Assembly: GCA_002842575.1 (NCBI GenBank)
Contig: PHDJ01000014.1
Span: 1 to 60,130, forward strand
Source of the DNA: Bacteroidetes bacterium HGW-Bacteroidetes-2
GTDB lineage: Bacteria; Bacteroidota; Bacteroidia; Flavobacteriales; Flavobacteriaceae
Direction of reading: 5' to 3'
DNA length: 60,130 nt
In this document: piece after piece, positions 18,009-27,007 of the stretch
Position numbering within the stretch: position 1 is the stretch's first letter
How the letters are laid out: every line of letters starts with the position of its first letter
Notes under the pieces: model-generated
What the model saw: the letters and a program-made list of their open reading frames with translations, nothing else
What the model was told of the DNA's origin: nothing
Databases searched by the model: none
Program-made: the position numbers and the translations under genes

Positions 18009-18329
18009 CATAGAAGCAATGTTTATTTATAAATATTTTTTAGCATAGCTATAACCGGGTTTTTTATCCAATAGGAATAGCTTTTTAAAACAATAGGACG
18101 GGTTCTATAGATAGTGTATGAGAAGTGTATGCTAAAAAAGCGGTCATTTTTTACACAAAACATATAGTTTAAAAGCTGAACATAAAAACAGTTAAAAAAA
18201 TATAAATAGGAAAACTAAAAATAGAATTTATTAGCATTATTTTAAATATTGTGATTTTTTTATATTTATATTTTATGTATTTAACATCTTTATGGGGTAA
18301 ATTTACAAAATAAATAAACACAAAAAATT
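18009..18329. other. intergenic stretch, no gene seen
   Basis: About 320 bp of AT-rich DNA between the terminator and the next gene. It contains short repeated words (CAATAGGA twice near 18,070 and 18,095; GTGTATG twice near 18,115) but no reading frame or structured RNA that I can support. The promoter of the next gene is probably in the last 80 bp. Confidence 0.4.
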
Positions 18330-18764
18330 ATGAAACGACTAACGATTATTGTACTAGCCTTTGGAATAGCATCTTTTACTACCCTAAGTGCTCAAGAAAA
18401 TAAAAACGTAGTAAAAGAAACAACCACGACCAAATTAATAGTAAAAGGAACTGAGATAGAAACTGTCGTAGCAGAGGAAGTTTCTGAGAAAAAAAGCGTC
18501 ATTGAAGTGGATGGTACAAACCAAACCAATCAAGTTTCTTCTGAAAAAGTGATACAATCAGGCACAGAAACCAATATTCAAATTGAAGACCCTACGGTGA
18601 ATGTAATAAACCAAGCACGATTAGATCAAATGAAAAGAGATGGTAATCTAACTATTGACGGTATTCAACGTGGTGCTCCTACACAAGAAACCAAAGATGT
18701 AATCATTGACGGTAAAAAATGTACTTGTGTTTGCTCTGAAAAAAAAGAGTCCAAAATCGATTAA
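18330..18764 (+). CDS. exported protein of unknown function
   Basis: A 144-residue protein with a signal peptide (about 1-21, ending TLSAQ). The mature part is Thr-, Val- and Glu-rich, probably extended or beta-rich, and ends in a Cys pair (KKCTCVCSEKK) near 131-137 that could bind metal or form a disulfide. I do not recognise a family. It has its own terminator. Confidence 0.65.
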   Translation: MKRLTIIVLAFGIASFTTLSAQENKNVVKETTTTKLIVKGTEIETVVAEEVSEKKSVIEVDGTNQTNQVSSEKVIQSGTETNIQIEDPTVNVINQARLDQMKRDGNLTIDGIQRGAPTQETKDVIIDGKKCTCVCSEKKESKID

Positions 18765-18787
18765 CGAAATAAAAAACTATATTTTAT

Positions 18788-18816
18788 AACCGACCTATTC
18801 GTTTAGGTCGGTTTTT
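18788..18816 (+). terminator. Rho-independent terminator
   Basis: ACCGACCTA (18789-18797) pairs perfectly with TAGGTCGGT (18804-18812) around a 6-nt loop, followed by a T run. It closes the small exported-protein gene. Confidence 0.8.
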
Positions 18817-18854
18817 ATTTTTTAAATTCGCAAGAAATGTAATCCCTTTTATAC

Positions 18855-19706
18855 ATGTCTAAATTCTTTTTAATTTTTGTTTTATGCGGCTCTTTTTTTG
18901 CAACAGCGCAACATAAAAAAGCCTATACCCTTTTTACTGCTAATGGCACGGAAATAAGCTATGCAGTGGTTATTGATAGCCTACAAAAAAAAGAAATCAT
19001 TCTTTTTGGCGAACAACACAATAGTGCTATTTCTCATTGGTTACAATATGAAATAACCAATGATTTAAGTAAAACCAATCGATTAATCCTTGGAGCTGAA
19101 ATGCTGGAAGCAGATAACCAAAAGGCATTAAACCAATATTTGTCTGGCAAAATTGATCAAAAAGCTTTCGATACTTTAGCACGTCTATGGAAAAATTATA
19201 AAACCGATTACAAGCCTCTTATAGATTTTGCAAAGCGCGATTCCTTAAAATTTATTGCAACCAATATTCCTAGAAGCTTTGCCAATTTAGTTTTTAAGAA
19301 TGGTTTTAAAGCACTAGATTCTCTTTCAGCAAAAGAAAAAAGCTGGATTGCACCACTGCCAATCGTTTTTGATGCTGATTTGGCTACTTACAAAAACATT
19401 TTAACCATGATGGGCGATCACGGCACGCCAGAATTAGTTATGGCTCAGGCTATAAAAGATGCCACAATGGCTCATTTTATTTTAACAAATTATGAGCATT
19501 CTCATACTTTTATTCATTATAATGGCGCTTACCACAGCGATAATTATGAAGGTATTTTGTGGTATTTAAAAGCGAAAAACAATAGCTTAAAGTACGCTAC
19601 CCTATCCACCGTTATACAAAATCAATTAAATACATTAGAAATAGAGCATCTCGGTAAAGCTGATTTTATCATTGTCGTTGACGCTAATGTAACTACCACT
19701 TATTAA
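18855..19706 (+). CDS. ChaN-family exported protein
   Basis: A 283-residue protein of the ChaN/Cofac_haem_bdg (DUF399) family, part of the TIKI/EreA-like superfamily. A signal peptide covers about 1-18. The domain opens with IILFGEQHNSAISH (a conserved Glu and His) and GAEMLEADNQ. ChaN from Campylobacter binds haem, and whether this one does is unknown. It is followed after 9 bp by the DUF4159 gene, so the pair is probably an operon. Confidence 0.8.
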   Translation: MSKFFLIFVLCGSFFATAQHKKAYTLFTANGTEISYAVVIDSLQKKEIILFGEQHNSAISHWLQYEITNDLSKTNRLILGAEMLEADNQKALNQYLSGKIDQKAFDTLARLWKNYKTDYKPLIDFAKRDSLKFIATNIPRSFANLVFKNGFKALDSLSAKEKSWIAPLPIVFDADLATYKNILTMMGDHGTPELVMAQAIKDATMAHFILTNYEHSHTFIHYNGAYHSDNYEGILWYLKAKNNSLKYATLSTVIQNQLNTLEIEHLGKADFIIVVDANVTTTY

Positions 19707-19715
19707 TCTGTTTAA

Positions 19716-20375
19716 ATGAAAACCAATACCTACATAGTTTCTTTAGTTGTCTTTACTATTTTCCTTTGTCTAGGAAAATTGTATTCGCAAGAAATTGCGG
19801 TCCTCAAATACAATGGCGGCGGCGATTGGTATGTAAACCCTACGTCCTTGCCCAACTTAATAAAATTCTGCAACCAAAACATTCAAACCACAATAAAAGA
19901 AACCCCTCAAACCGTAGAACCCAATAGTGTGGAACTATTTCAATACCCTTTTGTGCATATGACTGGGCATGGTAATGTATTTTTTACACCAGAAGATATA
20001 TCTAATTTGAGAAACTACTTGCTAAGTGGCGGTTTTTTGCATATAGACGACAATTATGGACTTGATAAATTTTTGCGCCCTGAATTAAAAAAACTATTCC
20101 CAGAAAAAGAGCTTGTAGAATTAAGTGCTGCACATCCCATTTTTAACTACCACTTTAAATTCCCAAACGGGCTTCCTAAAATTCACGAACACGATAACAA
20201 ACCTCCACAAGCTTTTGGTCTTTTTGAAGGAGAAAGGCTTATCCTTCTGTACACCTATGAAAGCGATTTAGGAAATGGGTGGGAAAATAAAGAAATTCAT
20301 AACGACCCGGATGAAATTCGCCTAAAAGCTTTGCAAATGGGTGCTAATATTATTAAATATGTTTTTGAAAATTAA
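19716..20375 (+). CDS. DUF4159 domain-containing exported protein
   Basis: A 219-residue protein with a signal peptide (about 1-24). The mature part is one DUF4159 domain: KYNGGGDWYVNPTSLPNL at the start, HMTGHGNVFFTPEDISNL, then GGFLHIDDNYG. The fold resembles class I glutamine amidotransferases or ThuA without an obvious catalytic cysteine. Role unknown; paired with the ChaN-like gene 9 bp upstream. Confidence 0.85.
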   Translation: MKTNTYIVSLVVFTIFLCLGKLYSQEIAVLKYNGGGDWYVNPTSLPNLIKFCNQNIQTTIKETPQTVEPNSVELFQYPFVHMTGHGNVFFTPEDISNLRNYLLSGGFLHIDDNYGLDKFLRPELKKLFPEKELVELSAAHPIFNYHFKFPNGLPKIHEHDNKPPQAFGLFEGERLILLYTYESDLGNGWENKEIHNDPDEIRLKALQMGANIIKYVFEN

Positions 20376-20450
20376 GCTTTAAAAATATTAATTAATTGCA
20401 ATCAACTATTTTATACACCTTTAACCATCATTCTATAATACTTTTATTCC

Positions 20451-21539
20451 ATGGAATCAAAAACAATCACTAAAGGCATTCTTCAAGCAGTGTTTGTGCT
20501 ACTTGGTATTGGGCTACTTATTTGGTTTATATACCAAATACAAAGTTTATTGGTTTATTTAGCGCTTTCTGCCGTGGTTACGCTTATAGGAAGGCCTATT
20601 ATCCTCTTTTTAAAAAATAGGCTTAAACTAAAAAATTTACTGGCTGTAATCATCACCATGATGCTCATTTTTGGGGTTTTTATCAGCTTGCTTTTGCTCT
20701 TTGTCCCGCTTATTAAACAACAAAGTCAAAACCTTTCCTTGTTAAATATTGAATCGCTCTCTACCACACTCGAAAATTTATATACAGAAATTATTCTATA
20801 TTTTTCTAATTCAACCATTGACATTGAAAAGGAATTAAGCAACTCTAATTTTTTAAATACCATAAATTTTAATTTTATACCAGACTTTATAAACAGTTTT
20901 ATTAGTGCACTAGGAAGTTTTAGTATAGGTTTGTTTTCGGTTATATTTATTTCATTTTTCCTCCTGAAAGACAGCAAACTATTGGAAAATGGCATTCTTA
21001 CCTTTGTGCCTAGTGATAAAGAAACCCGTTTTGATAACTCTTTAATTAAAATAAAAAATTTACTCTCAAGATATTTCATTGGTTTAGTACTGCAAATTCT
21101 AGTTTTATTTATCATCTATTCCTTTGTCTTATTACTATTTGGTATAGATAATGCCATCGTCATCGCCTTTTTATGTGCTATGCTAAACATCATTCCTTAT
21201 TTAGGACCATTGATAAGCGCTTTCTTAATGCTTTTTCTATCTATGTCCAGTAATTTAGGTCAGGATTTTAGTACCGTAATTCTTCCTACGTCTATCTATG
21301 TCATGATAGGCTTTGTCTTCGGGCAACTTATAGATAATTTTTTAAGCCAACCCCTTATTTTTTCAACTAGCGTTAAATCACATCCACTGGAAATATTTCT
21401 CGTTATCATTATAGCAGGACTTCTTTTTGGGGTGGTGGGTATGATAGCAGCTGTGCCTTTCTACACCGTAATTAAGGTCATTGCAAAAGAATTTCTTGCT
21501 GAAAATAAAATTGTAAAACAACTTACTAAAAACATATAG
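20451..21539 (+). CDS. AI-2E family transporter
   Basis: A 362-residue inner-membrane protein with about eight hydrophobic segments, in the AI-2E/UPF0118 family. Typical features are two N-terminal helices (about 10-70), a soluble stretch (about 90-150), and the C-terminal pore block with CAMLNIIPYLGPLISA. Members have been linked to autoinducer-2 export, or to Na+(Li+)/H+ antiport; the substrate is not known here. The methyltransferase gene starts 7 bp after its stop. Confidence 0.9.
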   Translation: MESKTITKGILQAVFVLLGIGLLIWFIYQIQSLLVYLALSAVVTLIGRPIILFLKNRLKLKNLLAVIITMMLIFGVFISLLLLFVPLIKQQSQNLSLLNIESLSTTLENLYTEIILYFSNSTIDIEKELSNSNFLNTINFNFIPDFINSFISALGSFSIGLFSVIFISFFLLKDSKLLENGILTFVPSDKETRFDNSLIKIKNLLSRYFIGLVLQILVLFIIYSFVLLLFGIDNAIVIAFLCAMLNIIPYLGPLISAFLMLFLSMSSNLGQDFSTVILPTSIYVMIGFVFGQLIDNFLSQPLIFSTSVKSHPLEIFLVIIIAGLLFGVVGMIAAVPFYTVIKVIAKEFLAENKIVKQLTKNI

Positions 21540-21546
21540 TATTACT

Positions 21547-22713
21547 TTGAATAAAGCTATTCTAAATACTTTAGTTCAGGATTTTATAACAAAACATTTA
21601 AAATCTGAAAAAGTAAAATTGCTTTTAAAAGGCAGCCCTTTTGAGGACATAAATATTCAGGAATTAGTAGAGCAAATGGAAACCAAGAAAAAAGCAGAAC
21701 ACAAACTTCCTACTTGGTTTCAAACTAAAAATATCTACTACCCATCAAAAATAAGTATGGAGCAAACATCTTCAGAAATTACTGCTGCATATAAATCAAA
21801 ATTAGTTTCTGGTAAAACCATAGCTGATTTAACAGGTGGTTTTGGAGTAGATAGTTATTACTTCTCCAAAAAAATAAACCAAGTGTACCATTTTGAAATC
21901 GACAAAAAACTTTCTGAAATTGCTTCACATAATTTTAAAGCATTACATACCAATATTATTTGTGAGAACAAAAATGGCATAGAAGCCATAAAAAACAAAT
22001 ATTTTGACGTGATTTATTTGGACCCCTCACGCCGAAATGCATCAAAAGGCAAAGTTTTTTATTTAAAGGATTGTGAACCGAACCTAGTAGAGAAACTAAA
22101 TTATTTACTTGAAAGAACCGACAAACTTGTCATAAAAACCTCCCCTATGTTGGATCTTAGTGTTGGTTTTAAAGAACTAAAAAAAGTAAATGAAATTCAT
22201 ATCGTTTCAGTGAATAATGAAGTTAAAGAGCTGCTTTGGATTATTGAAAAGAATAAAGAAACCGAATGCGTTATTAAAACCATTAACATTAAAAATACAA
22301 TTTTAGAAAAATTTACCATTAACAATAAATATATCCCTACTGTAACAATTGCTTTGCCAAAAAAATATCTATATGAACCCAATGCTGCCATAATGAAAAG
22401 CGGTGCTTTTGATGCTGTGTCCGCGTCTTTTAAAGTAGATAAACTTGAAAATAATTCGCATTTATATACTAGTGATGTTTTAATTGATTTTCCAGGAAGA
22501 AAGTTTCTAATAGAAAAAGTAACCCCTTATTCCAAAAAAGAAATGAAGAAAACTATAGCTAATTCAAAGGCAAACATTACGATTAGAAATTTTCCAGAGT
22601 CTGTTGAAGCTCTTCGAAAAAAATGGAATATAGTCGATGGTGGCAATAACTATTTGTTTTTCACTACACTTAGACAAGGAAAAAAAGTAGTTTTAGAATG
22701 CACAAAAATATAA
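21547..22713 (+). CDS. class I SAM methyltransferase with THUMP-like domain
   Basis: A 388-residue protein. The Rossmann core is visible in ADLTGGFGVDSYYFSK (motif I, about 98-113), HFEIDKKLSE (motif II) and VIYLDPSRRNASKGK (motif IV). The C-terminal third is the THUMP-like part and ends in RQGKKVVLECTKI. A nucleic-acid substrate, perhaps rRNA or tRNA, is likely but not shown. The start is TTG: no ATG occurs between the previous stop and the conserved region. It is followed by the tRNA cluster. Confidence 0.85.
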   Translation: MNKAILNTLVQDFITKHLKSEKVKLLLKGSPFEDINIQELVEQMETKKKAEHKLPTWFQTKNIYYPSKISMEQTSSEITAAYKSKLVSGKTIADLTGGFGVDSYYFSKKINQVYHFEIDKKLSEIASHNFKALHTNIICENKNGIEAIKNKYFDVIYLDPSRRNASKGKVFYLKDCEPNLVEKLNYLLERTDKLVIKTSPMLDLSVGFKELKKVNEIHIVSVNNEVKELLWIIEKNKETECVIKTINIKNTILEKFTINNKYIPTVTIALPKKYLYEPNAAIMKSGAFDAVSASFKVDKLENNSHLYTSDVLIDFPGRKFLIEKVTPYSKKEMKKTIANSKANITIRNFPESVEALRKKWNIVDGGNNYLFFTTLRQGKKVVLECTKI

Positions 22714-22735
22714 ATATAAAAAAATAGTATTTTTG

Positions 22736-22766
22736 TTGTGTTATAAATGATGAAAACTTACATTTG
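22736..22766 (+). promoter_or_regulatory. promoter of the tRNA cluster
   Basis: TTG (22736-22738), 20 bp, then TACATTTG (22759-22766), an exact flavobacterial promoter. It lies 36 bp before tRNA-Ser. A second exact -7 match, TATTTTTG, is at 22728-22735. Confidence 0.65.
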
Positions 22767-22802
22767 CAACCGCAATTTTATGTGCGTACGTTCAAAAATT
22801 TA

Positions 22803-22887
22803 GGAGAGTTGCCAGAGTGGTTAATGGAGCAGTTTGCTAAACTGTCGACGGGTAACTGTCGCGTGGGTTCGAATCCCACACTCTCCG
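22803..22887 (+). tRNA. tRNA-Ser(GCT)
   Basis: An 85-nt class II tRNA with a long variable arm. Acceptor GGAGAGT pairs with ACTCTCC, discriminator G, and the anticodon GCT is at 22836-22838 in a TTGCTAA loop. The T arm carries GTTCGAAT. CCA is not encoded. First gene of the cluster. Confidence 0.95.
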
Positions 22888-22901
22888 CAAAAAGCTAAAT
22901 T

Positions 22902-22976
22902 CGGGGTGTAGCGTAGCCCGGTTATCGCGCCTGCTTTGGGAGCAGGAGGCCGCAGGTTCGAATCCTGCCACCCCGA
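22902..22976 (+). tRNA. tRNA-Pro(TGG)
   Basis: A 75-nt tRNA. Acceptor CGGGGTG pairs with CACCCCG, discriminator A. Anticodon TGG is at 22937-22939 within a CCTGC/GCAGG stem. The gap to tRNA-Ser is 14 nt, so both come from one transcript. Confidence 0.95.
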
Positions 22977-22988
22977 CAAATTATTTAT

Positions 22989-23115
22989 ATCCAGGTCGCG
23001 TAGCTCAGCTGGATAGAGCATCCCGACTTAAAGTCGGGACGGTCAGAGGTTCGAATCCTCTTGAAATAAAAATATTGAATAATCCAGGTCGCGTAGCTCA
23101 GCTGGATAGAGCATC
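22989..23115 (+). repeat. 34-bp direct repeat covering the tRNA-Arg 5' half
   Basis: Positions 22989-23022 and 23082-23115 are identical over 34 bp. The repeat starts 5 bp before the tRNA (ATCCA) and runs through the acceptor 5' strand, D arm and first bases of the anticodon stem. The copies diverge straight after, so the event copied the 5' half only. Confidence 0.8.
22994..23069 (+). pseudogene. broken tRNA-like gene with anticodon-arm TAA
   Basis: The 5' half equals tRNA-Arg (next gene). The anticodon arm is instead a CCCGA/TCGGG stem with loop CTTAAAG, anticodon TAA (Leu codon UUA), and sits two bases out of register. The T arm is intact (AGAGG/CCTCT around TTCGAAT). The acceptor 3' strand should be CGCGACC but reads TGAAATA, so no acceptor stem can form and it has no long arm as tRNA-Leu needs. 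Probably not chargeable. Confidence 0.75.
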
Positions 23116-23160
23116 TGCCTTCTAAGCAGACGGTCACACGTTCGAATCGTGTCGCGATCA
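23087..23160 (+). tRNA. tRNA-Arg(TCT)
   Basis: A 74-nt tRNA. Acceptor GGTCGCG pairs with CGCGATC (one G:U), discriminator A. Anticodon TCT is at 23121-23123 between TCTGC and GCAGA. The T arm has TTCGAAT. Last intact tRNA of the cluster, followed at once by a terminator. Confidence 0.95.
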
Positions 23161-23163
23161 CTA

Positions 23164-23468
<305 letters not shown>

Positions 23469-23472
<4 letters not shown>

Positions 23473-23488
23473 TTGTCAAAAGTTTTTT
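23469..23488 (+). terminator. terminator after the GIY-YIG gene
   Basis: ACTTTT-GTC-AAAAGT followed by six T. It begins inside the tRNA fragment, so a terminator now occupies the place where the 3' half of the tRNA would be. Confidence 0.55.
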
Positions 23489-23617
23489 ATCCTTTATGCG
23501 TTATACCTTTCCAAAGCAAAAAATTTTCAGAATAAATAGCATTCTTTTGGTAATACCTTTTCTTAAATTACAAATAAATACATCTTTACAAACTAGTTAT
23601 AATTGTTGATCTTTTTG

Positions 23618-23625
23618 TAAATTTG
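23618..23625 (+). promoter_or_regulatory. -7 element candidate for the thiolase gene
   Basis: TAAATTTG, an exact TANNTTTG match, 34 bp before the ATG. The nearest TTG words (23603 and 23606) are too close for a normal -33 element. Confidence 0.4.
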
Positions 23626-23659
23626 CATACTTAAAATTTTGAATTAAAAAACAATAGGA

Positions 23660-24838
23660 ATGAGCAAAAAAGTAGTAATTGTATCCGCAGCAAGAACACC
23701 AATTGGAAGTTTCATGGGTTCTCTATCTTCATTAACTGCACCCCAACTTGGAAGTGCTGCAATAAAAGGAGCCTTAAATAAAATAAATTTAGACCCAAAG
23801 TATGTTCAAGAAGTCTTGATGGGTAATGTAGTTCAAGCTGGTGTAGGGCAAGCACCTGCAAGACAAGCAGCTTTAGGAGCTGGAATTCCAGAAACAGTAC
23901 CTTGTACTACAGTAAATAAGGTTTGTGCTTCCGGTATGAAAGCAATGATGCTTGCAGCTCAAAGCATTCAATTAGGGGATGCCGATATTATTGTTGCAGG
24001 TGGTATGGAAAGTATGAGTAATATTCCTCATTTTGCTCATTTACGCAAAGGGTATAAATTTGGGCCGATAAATTTTGAAGATGCGATGCAGAAAGACGGT
24101 CTTGTAGATGCATATGACAATAACGCAATGGGGACTTGCGCTGATTTATGTGCTTCTGAATATAAATTTTCTAGAGAAGAGCAAGATGCTTTTGCCATTC
24201 AATCGTACAAGCGTTCTGCAATAGCTTGGCAAGAAGGAAAATTCACGAATGAAGTGGTTCCAGTGGAAGTTCCACAACGTCGCGGTGAACCTATTTTAGT
24301 TTCTGAAGACGAAGAATTTAAAAATGTCTTTATCGATAAAATACCATCTTTACGTCCAGCATTCACAAAAGACGGAACGGTAACCGCCGCAAATGCCTCA
24401 ACAATCAATGATGGCGCTGCTGTGGTGGTTTTAATGAGTGAGGAAAAAGCAAATGAACTTGGATTAAAAATACTTGCCTATGTTGCTGGGTTTGCAGATG
24501 CTGCTCAAGAGCCAAAATGGTTTACCACTTCTCCATCTAAAGCTATTCCGAAAGCTTTAGATAAAGCTGGAATTACAATTAACGATGTAGATTTTTTTGA
24601 ATTTAATGAAGCTTTTGCCGTTGTTGGTCTAGCAAATATCAAAATACTTGGTTTAACAGACAAAAATGTGAATGTAAATGGTGGTGCTGTAGCTTTAGGT
24701 CATCCTCTTGGATGTAGTGGCGCAAGAATTATTATAACTTTATTAAACGTTTTAGAACAAAACAAAGCTAAATTTGGAGTTGCTTCCATTTGTAACGGAG
24801 GTGGCGGTGCATCAGCATTTGTTATTGAGCGAAAATAA
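23660..24838 (+). CDS. acetyl-CoA C-acetyltransferase (thiolase)
   Basis: A 392-residue thiolase that joins or splits acetyl-CoA units. The nucleophile is Cys89 in NKVCASGMKA. The second active site has His348 in GGAVALGHPLGCSG and Cys378 in ICNGGGGAS. The length is normal for the biosynthetic and degradative tetrameric enzymes, which cannot be told apart here. Its stop codon directly abuts the ATG of the NlpC/P60 gene, so they are co-transcribed. Confidence 0.93.
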   Translation: MSKKVVIVSAARTPIGSFMGSLSSLTAPQLGSAAIKGALNKINLDPKYVQEVLMGNVVQAGVGQAPARQAALGAGIPETVPCTTVNKVCASGMKAMMLAAQSIQLGDADIIVAGGMESMSNIPHFAHLRKGYKFGPINFEDAMQKDGLVDAYDNNAMGTCADLCASEYKFSREEQDAFAIQSYKRSAIAWQEGKFTNEVVPVEVPQRRGEPILVSEDEEFKNVFIDKIPSLRPAFTKDGTVTAANASTINDGAAVVVLMSEEKANELGLKILAYVAGFADAAQEPKWFTTSPSKAIPKALDKAGITINDVDFFEFNEAFAVVGLANIKILGLTDKNVNVNGGAVALGHPLGCSGARIIITLLNVLEQNKAKFGVASICNGGGGASAFVIERK

Positions 24839-25588
24839 ATGAAGTACGGACTTTGTAATCTTAGCGTAATTCCTCTTAGACGTGATGCTAGTAATACCAG
24901 TGAAATGGTGTCACAATTGCTATACGGCGAACATTTTAAAATTATTGAAGAAAGAAACGGGTGGCTTTGCATTAGAAATGCTTTTGATGATTATGAAGGT
25001 TGGATAGATAATAAGCAATATGTGGAGATTTCTGCGGAAATTTACCATACCCTTGAAGAAAATTTTCCAAGAATAACTTCAGATATTATGGAGTTTGTTT
25101 CCAATAAAGTCTCTCAACTCATTCCAATTCCTTTAGGATCCAACCTAAATGCATTGCCCTTTTTGAAACACACGCACGATGGAAATATTCAGGATGAATT
25201 TCATAACAAAAAAAACATTGTCCCTACATCCTTACTGTATTTAAACACGCCATATTTATGGGGAGGAAAAACTCCGTTTGGCATGGACTGCAGTGGCTTT
25301 ACTCAAATGGTGTATAAATTAAATGGGTTTAAACTCTTACGTGACGCAAAACAACAAGCAACACAGGGGGAATCTCTTAGTTTTATAGAAGAAAGTGAGC
25401 CTGGTGACTTAGCATTCTTTGATAACCATGAAGGTACTATTGTGCATGTTGGAGTAATAATGAATGACAACCATATCATCCACGCGCACGGCAGAGTAAG
25501 GATAGACAAGCTTGACCACAGTGGTATTTTTAATATAGATACCGGCAAACACAGCCATAAGTTGCGAGTAATAAAAAAAATAGTTTAA
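24839..25588 (+). CDS. NlpC/P60 cell-wall peptidase with SH3 domain
   Basis: A 249-residue C40 peptidase. Residues about 1-80 are a bacterial SH3 domain (GWLCIRNAFDDYEGWI). The C-terminal NlpC/P60 domain has catalytic Cys151 (MDCSGFTQ), His203 (TIVHVGVI) and His215 (IIHAHGRV). Such enzymes cut gamma-D-Glu-diaminopimelate bonds in peptidoglycan peptides. No signal peptide is visible, which fits a recycling enzyme of cytoplasmic muropeptides. It starts on the base after the thiolase stop; a strong terminator follows. Confidence 0.9.
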   Translation: MKYGLCNLSVIPLRRDASNTSEMVSQLLYGEHFKIIEERNGWLCIRNAFDDYEGWIDNKQYVEISAEIYHTLEENFPRITSDIMEFVSNKVSQLIPIPLGSNLNALPFLKHTHDGNIQDEFHNKKNIVPTSLLYLNTPYLWGGKTPFGMDCSGFTQMVYKLNGFKLLRDAKQQATQGESLSFIEESEPGDLAFFDNHEGTIVHVGVIMNDNHIIHAHGRVRIDKLDHSGIFNIDTGKHSHKLRVIKKIV

Positions 25589-25624
25589 AAAAATCCCGAT
25601 ACAAGTTTGTATCGGGATTTTTTT
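25587..25624. terminator. bidirectional terminator
   Basis: A run of A, then ATCCCGATACAA (25593-25604) pairing perfectly with TTGTATCGGGAT (25607-25618), then a run of T. It separates the convergent NlpC/P60 and TPR genes and should work on both strands. Confidence 0.85.
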
Positions 25625-26894
25625 AATTTTCCATTTTTTCTATTTTTTGTTTCATCTCCTTATACTTAGCTTCTTCTCCTATCATCGTATAGATATTCAT
25701 CAAAGTTTTTGCTATTTGTATATTGTTAGATCGGTTTTGAAAAGCACTTTCTAAATAAGGAATCGCTTTTCTAAATAGGTCTTCTCTTTTAAGCTTTAAT
25801 TCATCATACCTTTTGTTGTCCTTTGCTGAAGTACCTAAAGCATTCATCTCTTCAATAATGACTTGTTCATCTTCAAGTATTAATGCGGCTAAATTAACTT
25901 TGGAATTATGATATTCTGGATCTAATTCTAATGATTTTAAATAGTATTTTTCTGCATTTTCTTTATCTCCAATGCTTGCAGAGCTAACGCCTAAATTGTA
26001 ATATAACTCTGGATTATCAGGGTCTGTTGCTATGATTTCCTGCATCAGCTTGCTGTACGTTTTCATATCATTAAGCTTCAACGCAATTCCAGCTTCAGCC
26101 CTTAAAAGGGAGTCGTCATCTGGGTTTTCTTTGCGTGCCTCAGCTATTGTCAACTTTGCTTTGTCTGTATCACCTTTATCAATTAATAAAAAGGCTATGT
26201 TTCTAAGCACTTCTCCTTTTTTTGATTTTGATAATTTTTCGGTGGGTTTTATATAGTTTCCAGATAACATCATTAAATCTCTTTCCTCTTTAGTATAAAA
26301 AGTTTCAACTTCTTGGGTGGCTTTATCAATAACAAGATATTCTTTTTGTACTCCTGTATAATTAAGATCTAAGAGGGTTTGGAAATAATTTAATGCTGTG
26401 TCATATTCTTTTGCGTTTAATGCATTACCTGCCGCAAAATACAAATCAGAAGTGTCTTTTTGGCTTATCGTATAGCTGGTGTATAGTTTTTTAGAAGCTT
26501 CTGCATACCTTTCAGCATTTTGATCTTCTATGGCTGCGTTGACTAATCTAACTCTTAAATTTTGCATTCCTGCTTCAGCTTGTGAAGTGAATTTTGATTT
26601 ACCAGCCGATGATTCTAACTCTATTACTTTCTTAAAAGAGTTTGCAGCAGTTATTAAATCTTGTTCTTTACTGCCGCCAGAGCCTAAATAGGTTTCTCCT
26701 TTATAGAGGTAATATTCGGCTTGTACTGCTGGGTCTGCACTAGAAATAGAGCCTTCCAATTGAGATAATGTGGCTTTAGCAGTAGTAAAAGAGCCTTCTT
26801 TTATAGATTTTGAAGCATCTCTTAGCTCCTTTTTTTGGGAAAAAGCAATTACTGTCATTAATAATGCGGTAATTATTAATATTCTTTTTTTCAT
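25623..26894 (-). CDS. TPR-repeat exported protein
   Basis: A 423-residue protein with a signal peptide (about 1-19, ending IAFSQ) and a string of tetratricopeptide repeats, clearest in ELYYNLGVSSASIGDKENAEKYYLKSLELDPE-type units around 290-330. It is probably periplasmic and acts as a scaffold. It lies 113 bp downstream of gyrA on the same strand but has a good promoter of its own. The gene order gyrA-TPR is common in Flavobacteriaceae (from memory). Function unknown. Confidence 0.85.
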   Translation of the reverse strand: MKKRILIITALLMTVIAFSQKKELRDASKSIKEGSFTTAKATLSQLEGSISSADPAVQAEYYLYKGETYLGSGGSKEQDLITAANSFKKVIELESSAGKSKFTSQAEAGMQNLRVRLVNAAIEDQNAERYAEASKKLYTSYTISQKDTSDLYFAAGNALNAKEYDTALNYFQTLLDLNYTGVQKEYLVIDKATQEVETFYTKEERDLMMLSGNYIKPTEKLSKSKKGEVLRNIAFLLIDKGDTDKAKLTIAEARKENPDDDSLLRAEAGIALKLNDMKTYSKLMQEIIATDPDNPELYYNLGVSSASIGDKENAEKYYLKSLELDPEYHNSKVNLAALILEDEQVIIEEMNALGTSAKDNKRYDELKLKREDLFRKAIPYLESAFQNRSNNIQIAKTLMNIYTMIGEEAKYKEMKQKIEKMEN

Positions 26895-26930
26895 TTTTTT
26901 AAATTTATTTGGCTTAAAAATAGTTTAGAA

Positions 26931-26989
26931 GCACAAAATTAGTGTTTATTTAAAGTTTTACAAAAAACATTTTAATCCTAATTTTGTGC
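26931..26989 (-). promoter_or_regulatory. TPR-gene promoter inside a 12-bp inverted repeat
   Basis: On the minus strand TTG (26961-26963), 19 bp, TAATTTTG (26934-26941) is a proper promoter. GCACAAAATTAG (26931-26942) and CTAATTTTGTGC (26978-26989) form a perfect 12-bp inverted repeat with a 35-bp loop, enclosing the promoter. No T run follows it, so it is not a typical terminator. Confidence 0.55.
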
Positions 26990-27007
26990 TCAAAATTCTG
27001 GAATAAA

